In this document: one piece after another, positions 1 through 12,251 of the stretch
Numbering within the stretch: position 1 is the stretch's first letter
Layout: every line of letters starts with the position of its first letter
Source: Neocallimastix lanati (nom. inval.)
Lineage: Eukaryota > Neocallimastigomycota > Neocallimastigomycetes > Neocallimastigales > Neocallimastigaceae
Length of the DNA stretch: 64,000 nt
Assembly: GCA_016946835.1 (NCBI GenBank)
Contig: JACVTC010000019.1
Span: 509,001-573,000, forward strand
Direction of reading: 5' to 3'
Made by a program: the position numbers and the translations under genes
The notes under the pieces: model-generated
Databases searched by the model: none
Seen by the model: only the letters and a program-made list of their open reading frames with translations
Told to the model about the DNA's origin: nothing

Positions 1-566
1 ATAGTAATAATTTTAATTATATATAATATTAATATAATTATTAGTATACCATATGTTACTTCCCTTAAAAAAATAATAATAATGGATAATATTATAAAAT
101 AATATTATAATTAGATAATATTTAAAATTATTATGATAATATTAAGGAAATTATTTTATATTATTATTATTATTATAATTATTTATTTATTTATTTATTA
201 TTTTTTTTTTTTTTTAAAAAACATGTATATCAGATATTTATTAATATTTTCATTTTAATTTATATTTCAGGAATTAGTATAAAAGAACAAAAATTTTCTA
301 AATTTTTTATTTTTTTTAGTATTTATATTTTACAATTTTTAAGTATTTTTTATAATATTGAAATTTTATATATAAAATAAAATATTATAAAAAATATATT
401 AAATTAAAAATAAATTAAAGTTAAAATAAGAAATAAAATAAAATAAAAAAGATAAAAAGTTATAAAAGGAAGTACAAATTAAAGAAAAAAAAATTAAAGT
501 ATTTTAAAATTCAATAAAAAATAAAATAAGAAAAATAAAATTGACTCATTTAAAAATATAAAAAAA
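1..566. other. AT-rich upstream region, no gene seen
   Basis: Only A/T runs and short AT repeats are visible. The last part is A-rich and leads directly into the start codon of the secreted protein gene, so it probably holds that gene's promoter and leader; no specific site can be named. Confidence 0.6.
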
Positions 567-1067
567 ATGAAAAGTTTATTGAATGTATTATTCTTATTGA
601 GCACTATTGCTCTTTTAATAAGTAATATTAATGCAAGAAGTATAATAGGAGATTTAACAAACTCATCAAAAAATTCTGGAAATAGTGATGATTACTATGT
701 TATTTTTATTAATAATTCCTTATTAACATCAAAGGAAACTGCTAAAAGAGAAAATAGATATATATTTACTTCTTTAATTAGTGAAATCCATGATTTAATT
801 GTTGATAATAAGGATACTTTCGTAAATATTGAGAAGTTTAATAAAATAAATGAAAGAGAGCCAAATTCAATTAAAAAGGAAATTGAAGAAAAGTACTTAA
901 TGAAAGAAGGTGATTCTAACATAGTTTTCCCAATTTCTTCATTGAAGGACAAAACTATTCTTCGTGTTTACGTTTCTCCAAAATTAGTAAAGGAAATAAG
1001 ATCAATGGATTATGTAATTGATTGTATTCCTTATCTTAACTATGTTAATAGCAAATATTCAAACTAG
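567..1067 (+). CDS. small secreted protein, subtilisin-propeptide (I9)-like
   Basis: A 166-aa intronless ORF. Residues 1-23 form a clear signal peptide (MKSLLNVLFLLSTIALLISN then INA), so the product should enter the secretory pathway. The mature part starts an alternating hydrophobic strand (YYVIFINN, about residues 43-50) and ends with LVKEIRSMDYVIDCIP. This pattern resembles the inhibitor-I9 propeptide of S8 proteases, where a strand near the start and a 'leu-val ... pro-asn-val-ile' segment near the end frame the fold. No catalytic domain follows: the ORF stops cleanly and no donor site extends it. It could be a free-standing protease inhibitor or chaperone, a propeptide orphaned from a protease gene, or an unrelated secreted family. 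Secretion is well supported; the I9 assignment is inference from memory of the family and was not searched. Confidence 0.7.
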   Translation: MKSLLNVLFLLSTIALLISNINARSIIGDLTNSSKNSGNSDDYYVIFINNSLLTSKETAKRENRYIFTSLISEIHDLIVDNKDTFVNIEKFNKINEREPNSIKKEIEEKYLMKEGDSNIVFPISSLKDKTILRVYVSPKLVKEIRSMDYVIDCIPYLNYVNSKYSN

Positions 1068-1252
1068 ATAAATAATTTATATTTTTCCTATTATAAGGAA
1101 AATATAAATTATTATTACAAGCATTAATATATATACCCTATTTATTATGAATAATCTATTTTTTTTTTTTTTTTTAAGAAAATGGTAAAATATTTTCTAA
1201 AGAAAGAAAAATTCATAGAAATATTCAAAAAAAAAAAAAAATTATAGAGAAA

Positions 1253-1551
1253 CAATTTTTTTTATCAATTAAAAAAATTGAAAATTAAATATAGAATAAC
1301 AATTTTTTTATTATTTAAAAAATTGAAAATCAAATATAGAAAATCAATTTTTTATATTTTTAAAAAATTGAAAATCAAATATAGAAAATCAATTTTTTTT
1401 TTTATTTTTAAAAAATTGAAAATTAAATAGAGAATATCAATTTTTTTTTTATTTTTAAAGAATTGATAATCAAATATAGAAAATCAATTTTTTATTATCT
1501 TTAAAAAATTGAAAATTAAATATAGAGAAAATCAATTTATTAAAATTGAAA
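1253..1551. repeat. tandem array of about seven 46-bp hairpin-forming units
   Basis: A CAATTTTTT-type arm starts at 1253, 1300, 1345, 1390, 1438, 1485 and 1533, a spacing of 45-48 bp. Each is followed after a short A/T spacer by its inverse (AAAAAATTG) and then by a shared AAAATCAAATATAGA-like tail, so every unit can fold into a small stem-loop. The units are imperfect copies, the last one shortened. It lies about 190 bp downstream of the secreted protein gene. Confidence 0.75.
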
Positions 1552-1874
1552 AACAAGTGTAGTTGATCTATTTAATATATAAATAGATTATATTATTGTA
1601 GTTTTTTTTTTTTTTTTTTATTATTATTTTCTCTAATTTTTATTTATTATTATTTATTATTTTTTTTTTTAAAAAATACAAAAATTAAAATTTAATTTAT
1701 AGAAGTAGAGATTAAAATATTTTCATTAATAAATTATTAAATAAATAAAAAGAATCTTTAAAATTAAAAAATTATAAAAGAATAAGGGTATTATTGAAAA
1801 ATAAATGTAGAAAGAAAAAAAATAAAGTATTAAAAAGAAAAATCAAAAGAAAAAAGAAATTAATAAAAATTATT

Positions 1875-1910
<36 letters not shown>

Positions 1911-3691
1911 TATTTGTTTCTTATTGGTGTAGTTCGTTTTTCTTTATTTTAAATTTAATTATTTAATTTTGAAATAATTATCTTTATTGTATTATTATCT
2001 TTTTTTAATTCTATATATTTAATTTTTATAATTATAATTATTATTATTATTATAATTTATTTATTTAAAATTTTTTATTTTTTAATTATTATTATTATTA
2101 TTATTATAATTATTTTTTATTTATTTATTATTATTATTTTTTTTTTGTTGTATTTATTATATTTCTGAAAATTATTATTTAGTAATTTAATAATAGGAAT
2201 TAATAAATGATGAAAGTATCAATAAAAATTAAATATTCATAAAAATTAAATAATAAAAACTAATAAAAATGAATTCTTTTTTCTCTTTTATACTTCTTTT
2301 ATGAATATATATATATACACCATTTTTATATTTTTTTAATTTTTATTTCATTTTTATTCTTTTTTTTTTCAGAAAATATATTTTACTTTTCTGAAGTTAA
2401 TATTTAATAATATAATAGAAATCAATAAATTTAATAATAAATGAGTAATCAATAAAAATAAAAATATTTGATTTTAAAATAATATTATTTGTATGCTTTT
2501 CTATAAATTTTTTGACATTTTTTTTTATATTCCTTTATTTTCATATATATATATATATTTATTAAATATAAATATATGATATTCGTTCTTAAAATAATAT
2601 TAAGATTTTGTTTTATTTTATTTATATATATATATATTTATTATTATTCATTGATCTTTAAAAAATAATAAAAAGAAATATTAATTAACTAGGTGAATTT
2701 CATTATATCATTTTAAACTTCATTATAATAGTATTATTTATTATATTTTTAATATTATAGAAAAATTGTGTTATTATTTTAATTTTGTGTAATCATTTTA
2801 ATTTTAAATAAAATTATGATTAACGATTACATATATATTTATTTTTTAATATTCCGGAAATTTGCATTAACATCGTTAAATTTAGGTTTTTTTTAATGAT
2901 ACCAAATTTTTCTCTTTAGTATATTTAAAAATATTTTTTATTAATTATTTTATGAAAAAAAAATATTTATACATTACTAATACTATAAACATTAATTTAT
3001 AGTATTACCAACGTATCAGTAGATAAAATATGCTTGGTATTAATAATTTTTAACCATTAATATGAGTAAATATTTATTAAAATTTATTATATTAAAAAGA
3101 TATAAATAGATCTAAATAAATAGGCTTAATTATTAATATGTTTAAATATTAATATAAATATTTATTTTTAATATAAAATTTAAAATATAATTTTTTTTTT
3201 GTATAATTTATATTAAAAAATTTAACATTAGTTTATAAATATAGTTTTTAATATATTTTTGTATTCCAAATTCTCTAAATATAATTTATTATTATTACTA
3301 TTATTATTATTATTATTTTTTTTTTTACTAAAAAATTTTTTTGAAAGTTTTAAAAGTTTTACCGAATTTATATAATAATAATAATAATAATTTAATATAT
3401 CTTTATATTTTTATAATCGTATTTTTGTTGAAATTTTTGTTTATTTTTTAAGAATATATTAGGAATAAACAGGTTAAAATTAAAACGTATGACAAATTTA
3501 CATTTGAAAATTTATTACCTTTTACATGAATTTATATTTTTTATATTTATTTATTTATTTATTTTTATTTTATAAAATTTGATCAATAAAATTACATAAT
3601 TATATATATATATATATTTATAAAATTAATCCGTATAAATTACATAATTTATTAATATTTTTTTTATAAATATTTATCATCAATAAAAATT

Positions 3692-3970
3692 AAAACTACA
3701 TATTTTAGAATATTTTTAGTTCAAAAATAAAAAAAATTTTTTTTCCTTTTTTTTTTTTTATATTTAAAACTACATATTTTAGAATATTTTTAGTTCAAAA
3801 ATAAAAAAAAAATTTTTTTCCTTTTTTTTTATATTTATAAGTAAAAATAAAAAAAATTTTTTTCATTTTTTTTTTTTAATATTTATAAGCAATTTAAGTT
3901 AGTAAAAATAAAATTTTTTTTTTTCATTTTTTTTTTTTTTTATATTTATAAGCAATATAAGTTATGTGTA
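3692..3970. repeat. degenerate tandem repeat block
   Basis: The string AAACTACATATTTTAGAATA recurs about 75 bp apart (near 3692 and 3767), each followed by an A-run/T-run switch. Further weaker copies carrying 'tataagcaat..aagtta' continue to about 3970. Non-coding. Confidence 0.55.
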
Positions 3971-4610
3971 TTAAGAATAAAATATTTGCTTTATTTTTAT
4001 AAGTAATTTTTTTTATTCAGAAATTAATAAAAAATAGTTTTAAATAGAATTACAAATTTAGATTTAAGAATATGGTAGTATAGTTATTATTTTGTTTTTT
4101 AAAAATTAAAAATCAAAATTTGATATAAAAATTAAAAATAAAAATATCCTTATATTTAATTTTTATTTTTAATTTTTATATCTAATTTTTATTTTTAAAA
4201 ATATGTTATAATAGTTATTTTATTATTATTATTATTAGTATTTTTTTTTTATAAAAAATAAGAATTAAGAATAAAAATTAGAAATAAATAAGAAATAGTG
4301 TAGTAAATTATTAATTTATAACTTATATATAAAATTTATAACTTTTATAAAATTTTAATTATTATTATGTTAAAAGAAATTATGAACGATATAAATTTAT
4401 TTTATTATAATATATTTTTCATTATTTATCAAAAATATATTATTTGAAATAAAAATTAAAAGTAATAAAAAATTAATTATTCCATACATAATTATATATG
4501 GAATAACTGTCAGTAGTTAATACTATTGTTAAAATAATGATAAACGTTAAGTAATGTTAATTTAATTACAAATAATAATAATATATAGTAATAATAGTAA
4601 AATTAAAAAT

Positions 4611-4757
4611 ACAATAAAAAGGTAGTACTTTTAATAATGATATTAATATACAATAAAAAAGGTAGTACTTTTAATAATGATATTAAGAATACAATAAAAA
4701 AGGTAGTACTTTTAATAATGATATTAAGAATACAATAAAAAGGTAGTACTTTTAATA
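4611..4757. repeat. four-copy 40-bp tandem repeat with GGTAGTAC core
   Basis: The core GGTAGTACTTTTAATAA starts at 4621, 4661, 4702 and 4742 (period 40-41 bp), each preceded by ACAATAAAA. The copies are nearly identical and run directly into the (AAT)n array. The core is unusually G/C-containing for this region. Confidence 0.8.
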
Positions 4758-4769
4758 ACAAATAATACA

Positions 4770-4942
<173 letters not shown>

Positions 4943-5479
4943 AAATAATAATACTAAACTAATATATATAACATATATTTTTTATTGAACAGCTAAAATG
5001 TTACACCTACCTTTAATTTTTTTTTTTATTCGTTTTGTGTAACATATGAATATTAAAGTTTAAATAAACTTTATAATAATAGGATAAATATAAATTTAAA
5101 ATAAAATATTTAATTATAAATAAAAAAAAAATAAAATATTTATTTCCTATTTAATTATTCTGTAATAATTTATAATTTATAGTTTTTTTTTTATTCTATT
5201 TTTTTTTTTTTTTATTTTATAATTTATAATTTATAGTTTTTTATATTTTTTTTATTTTATTATTATTATTATCATTATTATTATTATTATTATTATTATT
5301 TAATTTTAATTTAATTTATTAATAAACACAAAAAAATAATAATATTCATTAATTATTTTGAAAAAAAAAGAAAAAAAAAAATATATATATATATATATAT
5401 ATTATATATAAATATATAAATATATAAATGAAAAAAGCATAAAATAGAATTTAACAGAAAATATATTTGGATAATTTTT

Positions 5480-5543
<64 letters not shown>

Positions 5544-5775
5544 GAATTAATTCAAAAAATTTTAACTATTATATATAATATCATATTTTTATTTAAGGCA
5601 AGGATGAAACGAGAATTTGATAAATTTATGATTATATATACATATATATATATATATAAATCTTTCTTTTCATTGTTTATATACTTTAGATATTATTTTA
5701 ATAATCAATTTATTTATTTTATTCATTATTTAATATTTAATATTTAATATTTAATATATAATATGAATTTTTATT

Positions 5776-5822
<47 letters not shown>

Positions 5823-5873
5823 TTTATCTTAATTTATTTTTTATTTTTTTTTTTTTTTTTTTTAAATTTTTGA

Positions 5874-8032
5874 TTAGTCTAGTAATGAAGGTTGAGTATA
5901 TTGTTGAGGCTTTAAGGGCTTATATTGTGATAATGATGCTAATTGTTGATTTTGAATTGAATTTACTTGAGCTATAGCAGATGAATTTTGTTGCTCAGTT
6001 TGGAAATAATTTCCTGGAGCCATATTAGTAGTTGGTGGTTGATAATAATTTTGTTGTTGCTGTTGCACTTGAATTTGTTGGGTTGGTTGGGTAGGTAAAG
6101 GATAGTAAGGATTTTGTTGTGGTTGTTGTTGTGGTTGTTGTTGTTGATATCCATAAGCCGTATTTGTGGCCATGGTAGTATATATAGGTTGTTGAGGCTT
6201 AAGAGATTGTTGTGAATTATAATATGGTTGTGGTTGTGATGGTGTTTGTGGGAGTGGTCTTGATTGTTGTTGTGGCTGCATAGAATATTGATTCATATAA
6301 TTAGTGGTAGTTGTAGCTGGAATAGTTGTAGATGCAGTGGGCTGAGTGTAGTAATTCATGTAATTTGTTGATGGTTGCTGTTGTGGTTGTTGTGATTGTT
6401 GAATTTGACCATAAAGATTACCTGATGCGGTGGTTTGTCCAAAATTAATTGAACCAGGTGGTGGTGGAAGAGGTGGTCGAATTGGAGAAGTCATTTGAGA
6501 AGAAAGTGGATCTTGAACAGCTGCTGGTTTTGGTGGAAGAGCAGGGGTAGTATTAATAGCTGTTGGTTGTGCTGTTTGGGATTTATATATATTATTATAT
6601 GCATTTTGTTGATAAGAATAATTTTGTGTAGTTACTGTTGGTGTAGTCCTATATGCAGTAGTAAGAGGCTGAGTTTGTTGTTGAGTTGGAGTAGCATAAG
6701 CTGATAGATATGCTGTTGAAGATGTTGTAAGTTGAGTATATGTTGTTTGTTGTGATTGTTGGAATGGTCTTTGATATGTGACTGGTGCTTGGTATGCTGG
6801 TGTTGATGAAACTGTAGTTGTGAATTGTTGTTGATAAGATGGCGTAGAGGAGATTGGTAATTGATAATTTGGTTGTATTGGAGTTTGTTGAGGTTGAATT
6901 GGAGTTTGTTGAGGTTGAATTGGAGTTTGTTGAGGTTGAATTGGAGTTTGTTGAGGTTGAATTGGAGTTTGTTGAGGTTGAATTGGAGTTTGTTGAGGTC
7001 GAATTGGAGTTTGTTGAGGTTGTATTGAAGTTTGTTGAGATTGAATAGGAGTTTGTACTTGATTAGTCAATGCTTGCTGTAACTTAAGAGCAGTCTGATT
7101 CTGTATATTTAAACCAAATGATTGTCGAGATTGATAAGTATTTTGTGATTGTTGCGATTGTTGATAAGATGAATGTGCTGACAATTGTGTTTGATTTGCT
7201 TGAGTTTGTGATTGAGGTAATGGAGTTAATGGAGTAGCTAAGGGTGTTTGTTGATTAATGGAAACTGATTGAGGTTTAATAGGTTGCTGTGAAGACTGTA
7301 ATGATTGAGCAGAAGGTTGTGTAGAGGAAGTTACTAATAACTGAGAAGGATTGCTTAGGGTAACAGATGAATTTTGTATAACTGATGGTGATTGAAGAAT
7401 AGCAGCATTAGATGCAGGAGTTGATGTAGAATTAATATTATAAGGGGATGAAACGACATTTTGTTGATTGGTAAAGTAATTTGAAGATGAACCTTGCGTA
7501 TCAAGTGGTGAAACATTTGATTTATATGGAGTAGCTGAAGTTGGGATATTAGCGCTACTTAGATTTAAACTATTTAATTTATTTAATAAAATCTTTTGAT
7601 CATCAGCAGCTTTGTCTTCTTTAATCTTTTTCTCTAATTCATTTCTTTGTGTTAATCTTTGTGAAACGTATTTATTTGTTTCCATAGTTAAATTATCAAT
7701 TATTTCATTCAGATTGGTATATAAACGAATACCTGATTCAAGATTTTTGTTAATTTCTTTCCATAATTCATAAGTTTCTCTATATTCTTTATCTTTTTGT
7801 TCTTTTTTTTGACTTATTGAATTCACTGATTTAAATGATTCTGATTCAGACTTTAACTGATTAAATTCCTCCGTTAAAGCATGTAAAAAATTGGTATGAT
7901 CATTAATATTTCTTGAAATATTATTTCTTAAATCTTGAAATTTACCTAATTCATTTTGAAAAATTTGTTTTTCTTTATGTCTCTTTACTAAAAGAATGTT
8001 ACTAATATCATCATTTTGAATCTGTATTTAAT

Positions 8033-8075
<43 letters not shown>

Positions 8076-8114
8076 AATTTTTGAAGTTTAAATTTTTGAA
8101 ATTAATTAAATTTA

Positions 8115-8173
<59 letters not shown>

Positions 8174-9412
8174 ATATAAAATTTATTTAACCTTGTATTT
8201 TAAATCATTGATTAACTTCTTTCTTTCTCCTTGACATCCTCTAAGATTTATTATTAAAGCTTCAATTTTTTCAATTTTTTCTTTTTCTCTTTCCTTTTTA
8301 TCGTTAACGTCATCCATGTTTACATCGATTAAATTTACTGAATTTTCTGGTTTACTATGACCAGATAAAATACTATTAATATAGTCTGATTTTACTTTAT
8401 CAATAGGCTGTTCTAAAGATTCAATAATTTTCTTATTATTATTATACTTTGTAATAAGTTTGGTATCAGCGTTAATTGCTTCTTCAAGAGATGATCTATA
8501 TTTTTTTAAATTTTGACGGATGTTAGCTGAAGCGGTAACCGAAGGTTCCTGTGTCCATTTCATATTATAACGTTGTAATTTTAAATCATATTCTCTTTGT
8601 TCTTTATCTAACTCAAGACCAATATTATTTAACTTATCATTAGTTTTAGTTTGAAGAGAACTAAGTGAAGTTATTGTGGATGAAATGCTTTTACCAGCTT
8701 TACTTTCTTGTTGAATCAAATTACAATAAGAACTAATCTCATTTGGAAAACTAATCATACTTTCATCAATACCATCATTCTTAAGAGCTTCTTTAGATTT
8801 ATTTACAGTATTAATAATATCTTGTGTTTCCATTAATAATTTAAAATCATTATCAGCATTTTCACAACGCTCCATTTCAGCTCTAAGAATTTTTGCTTTT
8901 TCTTCTGAATATAAAGAGGAAGCTTCGTGAACTGAAATTGGAATTAAACGATGAAAAATGTCTTGTCCAACAATTCCTTGGGCTTCCTTTTGACCATTTG
9001 GACAAATATCGACAAAATTTAAATTTTTAACAACACATAGCTTTTCAGGTGCCTCAAGAGTATCAGTATTTGGTACATTTTCTTGATAAATAATATCATT
9101 ATCTTTAATAGCTTGTTTCTTTTTTTCAGTAACTAATGCTAAATAAGCTTTAGTTGCCTCAAATAAAGCTTGCGAAGCAGATGTTGATTTACCAGATGAA
9201 GCTGATTGAGTATCACTTGATGAAACACTAAAAGATGGATAATTACTTGCAAAAGATTTTGCTAATTTATTTGCTTCTTTAGCATAATTTTCAGCCAATG
9301 TTAAATATGAAATAATATGACCATATTTTCCTTCATCAGCTGAGGCAAGTGCTTTATAATAATGAGAAATGGTAGCATAATATTTACTTTTGACCTTTAT
9401 TTTATTTTATTT

Positions 9413-9458
<46 letters not shown>

Positions 9459-10235
9459 TCAGATATTATATTAATAAACGTTATATAATATTTGTTATAT
9501 ATTCAGAATTAAATATTATAAATGCATTTTATAAACAAATATTAAATAAAAATTATAATAAGAATAATTAATTAAAAAAAAAATATATATATATTTATAT
9601 ATATATATATTTAGATGATAAAATATTTATTAAATTAAATAAATGATAGAGATTTTAAAAATTTATATTAATTAACCATATACCTTAACTAATGATGTCC
9701 AAGAACCACTAAATTGGCTTCTAAGTTCAACAACATCCATATCATCAGAAATTTCAGAATAGGTAAAAGCAAGATATGAAGCAATTTTACTCAAAAGATT
9801 TGGTTTCTTTTTTTCAAAAATAGTTTTTTCTAAGAAACACTCTTGAGCAGAAGCTAACATTAATTTATTTAAACATTTAACTGACTCCCTTCTAATATCA
9901 ACAGAAGGAGCATGAAGGAAATTATCATTAATAAATTGAAATAATCCAGCTGATGCTTGAAAATAATTATATGCAACTTTTCTTCCTTCCTCTTCAAACC
10001 TATTCTGTGTAGCTGCAATATTTGAAAGAATGGCTGCTATATTAAAAATTACACAAGCTTTTTCATATGCTCCAGAATATTGACTTATACCTTCTTCTGA
10101 AAAGGCATCATACCTTTTTTAAATCCATTATAATTATATATTTTATATATATATATATTTTTTTTAATTAACAAATTTATGAAATTAATAAATTTATGAT
10201 TGATATTAAATATTTTATTATTATTATAATTATTA

Positions 10236-10293
<58 letters not shown>

Positions 10294-10614
10294 ATTATTA
10301 TTATTAAATTTTAATTCAATATTTTACCAGGTAAAATGTACTTTAACATGCTTTTCGTCTAAAGGAAAACGAAGATCTAATAGTTCTAATTGACCATAAT
10401 AACGATATAAAATATCTCTTCCAGTCATGTCTTTACCAACACCTCGTATATCTTGTCTTAATCTATTAAGAATTGCAATTTCATTTGAGTAATTGTCAGG
10501 ATCTTCTTGATATTGCTCTTCAATGTATTTTCTAAATGCTTCAGTAAAATCCACTTCATCTGTTATTTTTAAAGGAACAGAGAGCATAGGTGCTTGTTGA
10601 TTTATAGATTCCAT
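5874..10614 (-). CDS. BRO1: BRO1-domain ESCRT-associated protein (Bro1/Vps31, ALIX family)
   Basis: Four exons: 10614-10328, 10113-9684, 9394-8192, 8021-5874. All junctions are GT-AG and in frame, giving 1355 aa. Bro1 binds Snf7/ESCRT-III on endosomes and coordinates cargo deubiquitination during multivesicular-body sorting. The BRO1 domain (about residues 10-395) has the family hallmarks LRQDIRGVGKDMTGRDILY, YYGQLELLDLRFPLDEKHV and FNIAAILSNIAA; these read closer to Bro1 than to Rim20/PalA. A V-domain-like coiled coil follows (to about 760). The tail is Gln/Pro/Thr-rich with about nine 7-residue PIQPQQT-type repeats (964-1031) and Pro motifs (ALPPKP near 1141, RPPLPPPPG near 1162). It is longer than yeast Bro1 (about 840 aa) or ALIX (about 870), almost all from this tail. 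Introns hold poly-T, (AAAT)n and (ATT)n tracts. Exon edges were set by eye. Confidence 0.93.
6870..7070 (-). repeat. 21-bp coding minisatellite in BRO1
   Basis: About nine copies of a 21-bp unit encode PIQPQQT, with single variants (PIQSQQT, SIQPQQT, PIRPQQT) at the N-terminal side. The central copies are identical or nearly so at the DNA level, which points to recent copy-number change. Reading frame is kept because the unit is a multiple of three. Confidence 0.9.
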
Positions 10615-10710
10615 TTTTTATATAATTAATATTTTTCTATATAAACTTTCTAAAAGTATGTACTCATATACGTAGCAATTGCTTTAAGAAAAAATATTAT
10701 TAAAATAATA

Positions 10711-10749
<39 letters not shown>

Positions 10750-12197
10750 AACATTAATATTTTAAAATGTTTCAAAATTTATTTATGATTTCATTAAATT
10801 AATATATTCCATAATTTATTTATTTATTATTTTTTCTTTTCTTATTATTAATAACTTTAAAATTCATATTTCATATTCATATTTTCATTTTATAATATTA
10901 TTAATTGTTAATTTTTAATTTTTAAATAACTTCTGGATAATATATATTAATATTTTATTATATAAAGAGAATATTTTTTATTATAAAAAAAAAAAAAAAA
11001 TACCTTGCTAAATTTTGCTTATTTATTTATTTATATAAAAATATAAAAATTTACTGAATATATTACTATGATTTTATTTTTGGATATTGACTGTTCTGCT
11101 TTTTAATAATATATATTCTTCCTATGGTAAAAAAATGATAATATTATTGAAATAATATTGTAAAAAAAGTCTAATTTTCTCTTAAAATTTTTCAAAGTAG
11201 TGATACTATTAAATACAAAAAATTCCAATTAGTTTTAATTTAATTTGGTTTTAAATTTAAATTTTTTGAAGAGTTATGAATTTAAAAATAATTTTAATTT
11301 ATACTTTTGAATTTGAAAATAATGATGCTAAGATATAAGAATTTTATTTGTTTTTCACTTTAAATTTTCAATTATTGTGGAAATATAAATAAAATTTAAT
11401 CCAAAAAAATTTATTTTACAAATTTAATTTGAACTTTCTTTTAATTATTGTTATCCTCTTTTATTATAATTAAATTTAATTTTTTTTGCTTTTCAAATTT
11501 TATTTTTATTATTTCTTTTTCAATTATTTATTTCTTTTAATTTTTATTTTAAGAAAATTATAAATTATAAACAATTTATAATAAATTTTAAATAAAATAT
11601 ATATATATATATATTATGTAATTTATAAAAAATTAATTAAATTTTTTTTTTATTTATTAATTTATTTAAAATTATTAATTATTGAAATATTAAAACGAAT
11701 TAATATAATACATAAATATAATATAATAATGTATAATATATTAATCCATGAATATATTAACAAATGTTTAAAAAGTTTAATATGTCCATGTTTTAGGATT
11801 AATTTTTTTTTAAAATAAGATAACCTATAAGAGTTATGCATATTATATAAAGATTAATAATACTTACTATAATTACTATATAATATAAAAAATATATATA
11901 TATATTTTTCATATTTATTTAATTATTAATAATAATTTTTATACATTCTATTATTGTTTGACTATTAACACGTTACTTCATCATTGCTAATGTAAGAAAT
12001 AATTTTTAATAATAAAAATTATTTATTAATTTATATTTTTTTTAAATATATATTTAATATTTATATCATTTTTATTCTTTATTTTATATATATTTATCTA
12101 TATTATTTTTTTTTATAATACTATTTTTATTTTAATTTTTTTTATCGTGCTATTTATTAAATTTTCATATCTTTTAATTATTTTATATTCAAATGTA

Positions 12198-12251
<54 letters not shown>

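Noticed and set aside
6495-7048. Plus-strand ORFs antisense to BRO1, including a repeat of ELEFVEV
   Set aside because: They are reverse readings of the PIQPQQT coding repeat; BRO1 is the real gene.
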